A stretch of 64,000 nucleotides of DNA from contig VDMD01000003.1 in the NCBI GenBank assembly GCA_007026445.1, positions 1,674,001-1,738,000 of the forward strand, read 5' to 3'. The notes beneath the pieces were generated by a model, which made no database searches, had not been told where the DNA came from, and saw nothing but the letters and a program-made list of their open reading frames with translations. The stretch's first letter is position 1; every line of letters begins with the position of its first letter. Shown here in pieces: positions 24,096-34,278 of the stretch. Position numbers and translations under genes: made by a program. The stretch comes from Schizophyllum amplum. Lineage: Eukaryota > Basidiomycota > Agaricomycetes > Agaricales > Schizophyllaceae.

Positions 24096-25088
24096 GGGGC
24101 ATTCTAGAGGCAAAGAGGAAGAAGGAGTGTATGTTGCGTTATCGGTTTCGGGGCGGGATGTTGTGTATGCGGTCTGTGGTTGTTGTTGGATGAGTTGTCG
24201 AGGAGATGCAGAGACAGGGAGAGGGAAACATACAAAAGCAGGAGGCCGAGCAGAAACAGATGGTCGAGCAGAAACAGACAGCCGGGATCTCATAAGTCTA
24301 TCGCGAGAGAGGGGAAGAGCCTGTGTGTGCACGTCAGAGTGTGACGAGCAGCAGTGCATGCGTACGGCATACCTGCGGGATGCGAGCACGGGTGCGCCGC
24401 AGACCGCGGTGCGAGCCCGCAGGCGCCGTGAAGGACGAGCCCGCATGCGCCGTCAAAGGCGAGCTCATAGGCGCTGGGAAGGACGATGCTGATTCTGATG
24501 CGAGTCCAAAAGGCAGGTGGAAGAACTGGAGTGTACGAGGGCCCATCGTCGCGGCCGTGGCGTCCATCGCTGCTAGATATTGCGGTAGACGATGCTCGAT
24601 GTTGCGTACAACGGTGCTCAAGGTTGCAGTCAACAACGCTGTAGAGTCAACGAGGGCAACAGCCTGTCCCCCACGAGGCCCTGCTTCAGCACCGCACCCT
24701 ACGTTCATGAAGGCGTGCTACTCACGGGCGAAAAGCACAGGCAAGCGATGACGATGACGATCTCTATTCTCCTGGCAGGCACCACCACAGAGCCTTCTTC
24801 TTTCTGTCTTATCTGCCTAGTTCAGTGGTGTAGCAGCGCCAGCGATGTCTTTCCTTCCCGGTTTTCGATTACAGATAGAGCCGAAGGGGGGCGCCGCTCA
24901 TCGACGGGAGCTCGCGGCTAGCGCGGGTGGGCCGGTCGATTTTTTTTCAGGATGCCGTGGGGAGTATGGGAGTGAGGGCGAGGAGACTGGATGTAATGAC
25001 TGAAGCGAGGCAAGGAAGATCAGACGCAAGGCAGGGGAACGGGGGAAACGGCTGTGGTGGTCGCGGTCGGGAGGCAGACGCTGCGGGC
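24096..25088. other. gene-poor stretch left of the inverted repeat
   Basis: About 1 kb of GC-rich sequence. Short ORFs are present but none has a recognisable product or convincing splice structure. Confidence 0.4.
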
Positions 25089-25114
25089 GGCCCGCACAGG
25101 GCGGCGTGAGACAG
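25089..25114 (+). repeat. 26-bp direct repeat, left copy
   Basis: The 26 bases beginning GGCCCGCACAGGGCGG recur exactly at 30979-31004. The left copy ends 18 bp before the left arm of the large inverted repeat; the right copy begins at its last base. Resemblance continues loosely for about 20 bp beyond the perfect part. Confidence 0.85.
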
Positions 25115-25346
25115 TGTGGTGGAGGTTCCGGGCCGCCGTTGTAGCAGTCGGAAGTTACCGAAGTTCAAGTTCTCTCATGTCGTTCCGCGGCGACAAACTC
25201 TGCGCTCTGCCGAAATACACCATCAGCTGGCTGTTTAGGCGCACTTCTGTCTCTCTGTCACTGGAAGACACCTGCAACTTTGCGTCGTTACCCAACCCCC
25301 TGAGTCATGAACTGGCGATTAGGTGAGTTAGGTTGGGTTATGGGTT

Positions 25347-25495
25347 CGTCTTCTTTTGGAGGAAGCGCTGCTCTGCAAAATGCGCCAGAAAATCATATTT
25401 TAGCACATGAAAACAATACGCACTGGGCCGAGGAACGATATTTCGTTTTTATGTCATTGTGAGCTCTGATCTCGTGTGAATACATGCGTACACTG
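25347..25495 (-). repeat. outer partial copy of an intron-exon segment, left arm
   Basis: About 150 bp that match, in reverse orientation, the intron and first part of the exon at 28081-28235 of the same arm (shared blocks include GAGGAACGATATTTCG and AGCACATGAAAACAA). A matching outer copy exists in the right arm at 42053-42192. It contains no full exon. Confidence 0.75.
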
Positions 25496-26071
25496 AACAC
25501 ACATCCCCCCTTCTCCTGAACCGCGCGCGAGAAAATGGACCGCGAGACGGACCTGGCGGACCTGCATGACGACGATTCGCGGTATATGTTTATGACGTGA
25601 GGGGGTGTTGTAGGGGAAGGGATGTGGGTGTTACTCTATAGGCGAAGGGAGGGGGACGAGGGGAGCTGAGGAATGGAGGGGGAAAGCAGGACGAGCTGGT
25701 GTGTGAGGAGCGATGTGGAGCTGGGGAAGACAGGTAGCGGAGGAAGATATGGGGATGAGCAATGGAGGAAAGCGGCGCAGGACAAGGAAAGCAACGAGAC
25801 GACCCCACGGCTGACCTGACTGATCTGATTACCTACGCATGTATCGATATCTCGAGTACGCGACGACTTTGTCGAAAGGTGGCAGAATAATCAGCCCCTC
25901 ACTTGCATCGAGTACCTTCAATGCTCGAGGGGACACCTTAAGTCACACACAAACCGTCAACCATTCACCACGTGATCGAATCGGCACAGCGGACCCGAGC
26001 GCATGCACTTCGCATTTCCCGTTCTCTACCTCATCCGCCACTCATTTACGCCAACCACTACTCGCACCTCT

Positions 26072-29000
26072 ATGGAGAATGGGAGCTTCCGCCTTCCTCG
26101 GGGAGTCTTCGTGACCCCGCACATCATCCGCTCGGGAGACTGCTGGCCCCTTCCTGCGGCAAAAGCGAAGTCGGCCCTCGTGAACGCGGCAGAGACTGCT
26201 TCGCGTGACGCGGCAAAAATGGCCTCGCGAGGTGCGGCATCCTTTGCGTGCTGGGTAAGACTGGCATCGAATGTGTAGAGGACGATCGTTTGATTTCTGA
26301 ATATCAACACAGACAACATGTAGCGAAGAGAGGCATGCGGCTGCCTGCATAGCCCTGCGAGGCTGGTCTGCCATCTTAGGCACGCTGCAACTTGAGGCAG
26401 ACCATCCAGAGCTGGGGCCCGAGACCAAGCGTGTCATCCTGGGACCGTTGATAGGTCAGATACTGCAGACTGTTGAGCCCCGCTTGAGTATCAAGTGAGT
26501 CTTCGTGCGACCGCCCAGTATCTCGCGTCGTTGTGCTAGCTTCCGCACCACCGTCCGTTGCTCTATTATCTATCCTTGTCGTACTGACCGACCCTGTCCA
26601 GCTTCGATGTGGCTTATTCCAGAGCATTACATCCGTGCTATGCAAACACGCCGGCATCGTGCGTCCTGCCCAGTTTCGGTAGGGCAACCTCGGTGGTGAC
26701 TCTCCCAGTCAACCTTCTCGGTCGGTCGGCGGATCATATCTCTGAACGCTTGACGGGGCTCATCCAACAGGAACACGGCAACAGCATGGCAGAATCAACG
26801 TCTTTGATGGACGTCGAGTCTTCCTCTCCGCAGCAGAGCCACAATCTAGGACCTTTCGTCCCTGTTGCAGACTCCGACTTGTACGGGGGCAGCGCCTGGC
26901 TCGACCCGGACGACGAACTGCACCCCTATTCACACGCCCATCTGCTCTTGCCGCAGCGTCCTCATGAGTCCACCCCGTTTCCGGTCGCTTGCGTCGCGCC
27001 TCATGGCGAGATCTACGAGCTTCTGAGCAGCGCCCTGTTCCAGAGGCGTATATTCGGACTCGAGACACCGCTGCTGGGGTTCGCCTTCGACCCCCTCGCC
27101 TGCTATCTTCAAGTCGTAGTCGCCTGGCTGTCACCTCACACTACTGACGGCCACCAGTGTGTAAGTATGTTCGACTCTTGCTTCGCGGACGTACTAGAGC
27201 ATTTGCTAGGTTCAGGTTAACATGGCGCATGCTGCGCGGCCTCAAGCCGGCAGATCGTCATCCGGGTCTTCGCCTTCCTCGGCAGAGCTGCCGCTTGACC
27301 AGGGTATATTCGACATCTCTTCGGCATATGGCGCCTTGGCCCTCGCCTCCTTCCTGCTGCACGTTCAGCAGGACTTAGTTCTCTCCGCTCGCACGGCGCA
27401 GAAAAACACGCCATCCATATGTTGCACGCTGTTGACGTCCACTGTTCGGACGTGGCGTGTGAACCTCGTTGCTGATAACGAGAGCTTCGACCATCCGGCA
27501 TGTGAACCTCCTGAAGAACGTGTTCTGGGCTGGATTCGCGAATGCAGGTAATTGCTTATCAATCAGTCCCTGCTTCTTATAAAGCTCATTACATCCAGGG
27601 AAGCAGGACTGCGCGGAAGCCCCACCGACGTCGTCTACATGCCTCCCAAGTGCGTCGTATACCTCCCTTTGATCCTCTGCTGAGACCAAGTTTCCAGAGG
27701 GGCATCGTCCCAGAGGTCGTACGTACATCTCTATGAACTATGATACGGGGCTGATCTGTACGCAGAGCGCAAACAGCGAGAACTAATACTAGCGCGTGCG
27801 CATCTCTCCCGCCCTTATGCCCCTTGAGCAGCGATTAACCAGTCCGTGCGATCATTCGACAGCCTCTTGTACGTCTGATAATCTCTATGACCGAGCCTCG
27901 CAACTGACGATGATCCAGTACGATACCCGAGAAATATGCTGCAGATTCAAAGCTGAAGGACCTTAAAGAACAGCTGGATGATACAAAGTGAGTGGGTATC
28001 GGCACCGTCTTTGATTACATGCTGATTGTCTACGTATCAGTCGGTTTGCTTTGCACCGGTAAGACATCTGCCAAATCCCCAGTATACGGACGTATTCACA
28101 CGCGAGATCAGAGCTCACATAAAAACGAAATATCGTTCCTCGTCCCAGTGCGTCTTGTTTTCATGTGCTATGATTTGATTCTCTGACGCATCTTGCAGAG
28201 CAGCGCTTCCTCCCAAAGAGGACGATGAAGACGTACCGACCCAGATTCTCGCCGATCGTCTCTACTCCACTGCGGCTTGGCCGCCAACTGCGCCCTGGAT
28301 CGAGGACTGGCCAGAAAAACCGATGGCAAAACTTATACATGACATGATGTTCTCCCATACGCTCTTGACAATCCCGGTTCGCCTATGACGATTCACACAG
28401 GAATGTTCACTGATGTATTCCAGGACTTCACTGAAACGATCATCGAACATAGTCCTGTGATTGATTCCTTCAGTGGCGACGGTTCCATACTTAGGGGTGA
28501 ACATCAAGACCATCGTGTTCTTTCGTACGGCGTAAGTCCTCGGTTAATTACTATATTGCATGCAATGCGCTGACATCTCGATAGTTGGACGAGGGAGACG
28601 TGAAGGCTTTGGTGGTGTTCGTGGATGAGAACGTCATCGAAAATAATCTTCGCGCGCTCGATCCCAATGTCGGGGCTCGCTTGCCACTCGACGAGGAATG
28701 CCAGGAGATCCTCATGTCGGTGGTGCACACTGTGCGGGACGCATCCATGCAGGCTCAAAAGTGCCACAAGCGTCAGAACGAAGCGGAGGCGAGGTTCGAG
28801 GTCGACAAGATCGTCCGGGCAGTTTGGTTTAAGCGCACCACTCAGGATGGCATCGCGACAGATGTTCTGTACGTCTGCGCTAGGTTTTCTACGATCGATA
28901 TTGGCAACTGAAGATGTTTATCGAGGTTTGAACGGTTTGCGCCCTTGGCGCGCAGTGACATCTATGATCACTACAATCTGCTGCAGCATTTGACGCCAGG

Positions 29001-30680
29001 CACCGTGCGGTACAAGAGCGCGTTCTTGGAGATGCGCAAAAATCATGCAGCTCAATTGACTGCGAAGTTGCTCTCGACCGACCAAGTGGGCGAATACGAT
29101 TTTGAAAACGATCTCCAGAAGGGTCGATTGTCTCCCAAGAAGGACGGCGAGGAGAATGCGGACGAGGATCGCAAGCGGAACAAGGATGGCAAGCAGAATA
29201 AGGACAAAGACGCGGATGAGCGCAAGGAGGGCAACGACGGGAACAGATACAGCACTAGCGAGGAGAACCCCTGCTGGAAGCGTCTCCAACGGGCACTATG
29301 TGTCAGCGCTGCGCGTGCTGTCAAGATCGCTGGCGAGGAGGTCGAAAGTATGGAAGCAAAATCGGCCCGATACGTGCTGGAGACCCCCGATAGTCGCTGT
29401 ATAGAAGCGCGCGTACTTCGCGCCTTCAAATCAGGCGGCAGCAAGTTCGACGCCAGTCTGTTCTGCGTCGTCCCCGACGTTCTCCCAAGTGCTACTTCTC
29501 GCCGAACTTTTGAGTTCTTTCGCTTCTTCGCTGTCTCCACTGCAGGCATGGAGGAGGGGGATACACAGCCAGCTCGTCCGCCGGACAAGCAGTCGACGGC
29601 TGCCCCTGCAGGAACCCTCGAAACACCCTCCTGTCCGGCAGAGAGCATGCCTTCACATCAGGAGCTACTCGGTGAATCACGCGACATGAAGTTGGAGAAC
29701 GACAGGCGAGTTGCGGTGTCCCTGGCACTGTCCATGGAGTCTCACATGCACCTAGTAGAAAGCATATATCTTCGTCCCAGAGCAGACTAGGCTCCGTTCC
29801 ACTGCAAACTCAGGTGACGACGGCTACTGAGACGCAGGCCGACTCGACGAGCGCGCACGCAGACCCTCAAGCTGCTGAGAGTACCACGTCCGAATCTAAG
29901 GACGTCGTTCCAGATGGAGGCTCTGGTGAGTACTCCCATACGATCGACCTGGTGCAGTTTATTGAATGTGAAATCAGAACTTGCGGTGCCGGAATGTTTT
30001 ATTGAGTACAAGCCTCCGGAGGTCGAGGAAGAGCAATGCTTCAATCAGGCTCGCTTTGACTTGCAGGACGCGGTCATGTTCTACGCCGCGTGGGGCATAT
30101 TTGACTTTCCAGTTTTCGCTTTCGTGGTTGTCGGTAGCAAGGCCAAGCTGCTGGCTGCACGTGGCGAGAAGTTAAAGGAGGAGGTAAGTGTTTTTCCTGT
30201 CCGAATATCGAGCACATCCCACCCAAACCATACTCACCAATCGCACAGGAGAAGCACGTCAAGAAATCCTCTAAAAAGAAGAAGCTACCGAAGAGCTACT
30301 ACGAATCGACATGCGTACGCATGCTCGACACTAACTGTCCTACTTGGGATATCACCGACTGCTCGCAGGCCCTGCGTTTCACCGTCTTCCTTATCCTCCT
30401 CCGTACAGCATGGACGCGCGAGCTTCGCCGGCGCTTCGAGGCAGCAAAGGATGGTTTCCACACGGCGTGGAAGGAGGATTCGTCCGGTCGCCGATTCCGG
30501 TGGAAGATGGCCCACCAGCGCGAGGAGCCGGAATACCAGGAGATGGCGGCTCGGCTTCAGAGGGAAGAAGAAGAGGTCGCGAAACTGAAGGCAGACATCC
30601 AGAAGCGCGTCAATGTATTGCAAGATCAGGCGAAGGGAACAGGGAAGGAGACTGCGGGATCGGCGCAACTGGAGGCATGA
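26072..30680 (+). CDS. unrecognised multi-exon gene, copy 1 (left arm)
   Basis: Exon boundaries that keep frame include 26072-26254, 26313-26494, 26602-27160, 27216-27547 and 27599-27649. After several small exons the gene runs on through 28200-30680, ending in TGA. The product is roughly 1,100 aa. It starts MENGSFRLPRGVFVTPH. Later conserved phrases are CYANTPASCVLPSFGRA, LSYGLDEGDVKAL, VFVDENV, FKSGGSKFDASLFCV and FDFPVFAFVVVGSKAK. The last 60 residues form a coiled coil (EEEEVAKLKADIQKRV). No catalytic motif, signal peptide or membrane segment is obvious, and I do not recognise the family. Some middle exons (27690-28000) are unsure. A second copy in the right arm conserves every exon, which argues that both are functional genes and not one processed or decayed copy. 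Confidence 0.72.
28081..28235 (+). repeat. internal partner of the outer inverted fragment, left arm
   Basis: This piece spans most of an intron (donor at about 27989) and the first 35 bp of the next exon (AALPPKEDDED). The reversed copy at 25347-25495 lies near the outer end of the arm. The right arm has the same pair at 39324-39470 and 42053-42192. Confidence 0.7.
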
Positions 30681-30978
30681 TATTATTATGCTTTTGTTGT
30701 CTCTGCGTGCACGCAATACGTCGTTGGACACTCGTCGATAGAAAAACTTGTAGGGAATGTAGCACGGACTCGGAAGCAGCGCAATCTGACGTGTGGATCC
30801 ATTTTTCATTTTGCTGCTGCATATTCAGGAGCAACGAATATTGAATGGGCGTGGACGTACGATGGCCCATGTGTCGCTCGTAAGCCCAGGGCGAGTTCCC
30901 ACCTCAGGGGGAGCTTTGTCCGCATCGACCTGGAATGAGAACGTCCGTACCTCATTCCCGCAATACGCGTCGTGCTCT

Positions 30979-31004
30979 GGCCCGCACAGGGCGGCGTGAG
31001 ACAG
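30979..31004 (+). repeat. 26-bp direct repeat, right copy
   Basis: An exact copy of 25089-25114, adjoining the inner end of the left arm. The right arm has no such sequence at either edge. Confidence 0.85.
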
Positions 31005-31112
31005 GGTGGCGAAGCAGGTTGGGCTGCCTTATATAGACTGTTTGTTTCGACGAAACTCATTCTCAAAACTCGGCGTCATGATTTTACTACTGATACATTT
31101 ATGATCGATTCT

Positions 31113-32877
31113 TCAAGACAGCGCGGCCACTTCGTACAGGTACGACCCCAGTAGCTTCGTCTGCAATTGACGAGATCAGTGAGAACTCTGCCGCCGGACC
31201 AGGCGAAAGCACATACCCCTTCAATGAAGTTCGAGCGGTCCAACTTCTCGTTAGTCGAGCTGCAAGGTGGATCAGCTGTGCGTCGAGTTCTACGCAGTGT
31301 ATTGTTGCTTACTGAGCGCCGTCATCGCCTCGTCCCATGGGGAGCAGTAGAACATTGACACCGAGCGACTCAGCGAAAGTTAGAGTGACCGGAATGGAAC
31401 CGCCCTCGCGCATGAGATCGGGCTTGCGCTTGTAAACGGCCTGCAAATACACACGTGAACACAGGATCCTGCAGCCGCACAAACTGGCTTCCTCTCACCT
31501 CCGTCGCCTTGATAGCCGCCTCATAGTTCCAGTGCTTCACATTCGCTACCCATGGCCGACCACCGTGCAGATACTCGATCCTCACTTGGCTCTTCGTCCC
31601 CAGCTTCGCAAATTCCTCCTCGATGTACTTGTTCACCAACGGTGTGATGTTCTCGGGCGTCTGCGGTGGCACGAGGCGGATGCTGAACTTGCCGGCCACC
31701 TTCGATGGGATGACGGTCTTGGCACCGACGCCGCTGAAGGCGCCCTCAATGCCATGCAGCGAGAGACTCGGCAGGCGCATGCGGCCCATCAGGACCTGCA
31801 CTTTGTCGTCGGAGAGGGCGATCTTGCCGCCCGCGGCTTCCTCGACGTCGGCGATGGAGTAGTCGAGCTGCTCGTAGAGTTTCCTGGCGTGTGGAGTGAG
31901 TACAAGAGCGCGTGCAGTGAGTACAAGACAGGGGCGTAGAGATCGATGCATACCGCTCTTCGGCGTCGGCTGCGGCGACCATGTCGTCGACGCCGGGGAT
32001 GAGAATGTTGCCCTTGCCGTCGACGAGCTTGTTCATGAGGGCGATAAGGTCGGTCATGGGCTCGTGCACGGTGCGCCCGAATGCGCCAGAGTGGAGATCG
32101 CGCGCAGGGCCCGTAACGTGGATCGCATAGTACACAACCCCGCGCAGACCGTACGTGAGCGCAGGTGTGCGGGTGTTCAGCCAGTAGTTGTCGGACTGCA
32201 GAGCAATCAGGACGCAGAACGAGCGGAGAGAGGGATACGCACGATGCAAACGCAGTCGACGCCCTCAAAGTAGCCTCCGGGCTTGCTCTCGCGGATGACG
32301 AGATCGTCGAGGCCCTCGCTGCCGCTCTCCTCCATGCCCTCGAAGCAGAACTTGAGGTTGACGGGCAGCTCCTTCCCGTGCTTGTGGTGGTACTGCAGGA
32401 CGTTGAGCCAGCCCAGGATCGGGCCCTTGTCGTCCGTCGATCCGCGACCGATGAGCTTGCCGGAGGCGTCGTCGACGACGAGCGTGAAGGGCTCGGTGTC
32501 CCAGCCGTCGGAGAGCTGTGCGGGCTGGACGTCAAAGTGGCCGTAGATGAGGATCGTCTTCTTCTTCGGGTCCTTGCCTATGCTGCCGAGGACGGCGGGG
32601 GGGAGCTGCAGCGTCTGGCCCTCGAGCTCCTGGGTGCCGAGGTCGACCTGTTTGGTGTCGACACCGAGCGCCTGCAGCTGGGCGTTCAGCCAGTTGGACA
32701 TCTTGAGCACATCCTGGCGGTGGCTGGGATCGCCGCTGACACTGTGGTAATCGTCAGTGGTGCATCGTCAGGCCAGTATGGGACGCACCTAGGGATCGCG
32801 ACGGCCTCCCCCAGCCGCTGAATGAAGAGGTCCGCGTTCGCATCGACGAACTCGAGGAAATCCTTGGGTGCCGCCAT
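31113..32877 (-). CDS. M20 metallodipeptidase, DUG1/CNDP2 type
   Basis: Complement of 32789-32877, 32243-32741, 31954-32195, 31499-31883, 31313-31440, 31217-31259 and 31113-31160. The sum is 1434 nt, exactly 477 aa, the usual family length. Visible motifs are [15 protein letters not shown] (formed by splicing), [10 protein letters not shown] (first zinc histidine and the aspartate beside it), [10 protein letters not shown] (bridging aspartate), [12 protein letters not shown] (catalytic and metal glutamates) and [13 protein letters not shown] near the C-terminus (last histidine). These cytosolic enzymes hydrolyse dipeptides such as Cys-Gly and in yeast take part in glutathione breakdown. All active-site residues are present. 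The gene lies in the spacer between the inverted-repeat arms and is divergently arranged with the SUZ-domain gene (351-bp gap). Confidence 0.95.
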
Positions 32878-33228
32878 CGTCGTAGTTAAGAAACGCCGTT
32901 GCTGCTGTCATCGCCGCAATCAGTACGCAGTATGTAGTACTTACAAGATCCGGCTGCCCATGCTTCCGTACACAAATGGGGGTAAGGAAAGGGCTAGCTG
33001 TAATCTGTGGTCAACGTCTGTGAGACTCGGCTCACCCGAATATAATCAGACTCAGATCCTCAAGCTCAAGGGGTGGGTGGGGAAGACAGAACTCGACATG
33101 CTCGACGCCGAAGAGAGTGCCAGATTAGATATGTGAACAACCAAATAGACGCCCACATTTTGTCCTTGTCTTCGTACCACCATCTTCTCCGATAGTGCCC
33201 CCGCCGCGCTCGACGTTCGAAAACGCCC
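32878..33228. other. divergent promoter region
   Basis: 351 bp between the start codons of the dipeptidase (-) and the SUZ-domain gene (+). No ORF or conserved element is recognised. Confidence 0.5.
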
Positions 33229-33979
33229 ATGACGTCCATCAAGCCGTTCAGCGCCTCCAGCGGCGCAGACCCTTGGGACCAGGCGCCCTCGGTGCGTTGC
33301 AGCGCGTGCCAGCCGTAAACCAGCCCCCCTGAACAACTGAACCGCAGACATCGGCGCGGCGACAATCCGCAAAGCAAAAGACAGTCGTGCGCGACGACTG
33401 GGACGACGACGAAGACGAGGAGGACGCGGCCGCGGCGGGGGAGCCGACGGTGGAGTCTAACCAGAAGCTGTGGAACTCCGCGTGCGTGCAGGGTCCCCGT
33501 TGTCCAAGTCGCGCCGCGTGGGCGCAGCGTTGACCTCGGCCGGTTGCAGGAACGCGCACGCCACTGCGCCCATGCCCGTCATCGTCCCCTCCGGGCCCTC
33601 CGCGCACTCGACGGCTCCCCCGCCACCCGCCGCGTTCCAACCGGCGCTCAAGATTCTCAAGCGGCCGACGAACGCAGCGGCGTCCCCCTCCCCTCCTCCC
33701 GCGACGAACGGACAGACCCTGCAGGAGCGCGAAGCAAGGTATCAGGCTGCTAGGGAGAGGATCTTTGGTCCTGGCAGCAGCAGTGCAGAGGCGAGCAACA
33801 CCTCTCTGCCGTCTTCGAAGGCTGGCTCGAAGGAGGATGTAGCGAGGCTCATCAGACAGCCCAAAGGTCCCGAAGATAACGATCAGCGAGAGAAGGGGTT
33901 CAAGCGACGCGGCAACAAGGGCTCGACGACCTCTGCGACACCTGTTTACTTCCCGCCGCCGCCATCGAACAATGCCTGA
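33229..33979 (+). CDS. SUZ-domain RNA-binding protein
   Basis: Exons 33229-33291, 33381-33481 and 33550-33979, 197 aa, phases 0 and 2. The start ATG gives MTSIKPFSASSGADPWDQAP. An acidic patch DDWDDDEDEEDA follows. The core is ILKRP, then TLQEREARYQAARERIFG, the signature of the SUZ domain. The tail carries VARLIRQPKGP and a basic RRGNKG stretch and ends in a proline run. SUZ domains bind RNA and occur in small, mostly disordered eukaryotic proteins linked to mRNA metabolism. Specific role unknown. Confidence 0.85.
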
Positions 33980-34278
33980 CGATGTACCATATCCTGCTCT
34001 AGTCGACCTTGTACACTGTATTCATGAACGAGATTCCTACCTTGCTTTTCTTCTGCAAGTACGTTCGCATGCTAAGACGTTCACCTCGACGCCGGTCATA
34101 CCCAAGCACGCCCCATCACCCAACGAGCAAGAAAGAATAACAAGAGAACGATAAATAATCGACAATCCTCTACAGTACTCTACACACAATTACCGGGCGA
34201 TGGACGAAATACAGAAACGATACCTACATACTGCTATCGATATCCCACACGCCTATTCGAACTTCGGAGGGCTCTAGC

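Larger units (their letters stand above)
25133..30979 (+). repeat. left arm of a 5.8-kb diverged inverted repeat
   Basis: From CCGCCGTTGTAGC at 25133 to GTCGTGCTCTG ending at 30979, this segment matches the reverse complement of 36620-42417. The match covers promoter, all exons, introns and the 3' flank of the gene inside. The arms differ by many substitutions and small indels, so they are not an assembly echo of one another. No terminal inverted repeats or transposase are visible. The outer edges are sharp: the unrelated flanking sequence starts immediately. Confidence 0.88.

Noticed and set aside
24323..24921. ORFs antisense or adjacent to the hypothetical low-complexity gene
   Set aside because: They follow the GC-rich codon shadow of the other strand, and none has a recognisable domain.
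25321..25345. Telomere-like G/T-rich run (TTAGGTTGGGTTATGGG)
   Set aside because: Only a few imperfect units; no tandem TTAGGG array is present, so it is not an internal telomere.
33052..33660. ORFs on the - strand across the SUZ gene
   Set aside because: They are arginine- and serine-rich shadows of the spliced + strand gene, which has a recognisable domain.
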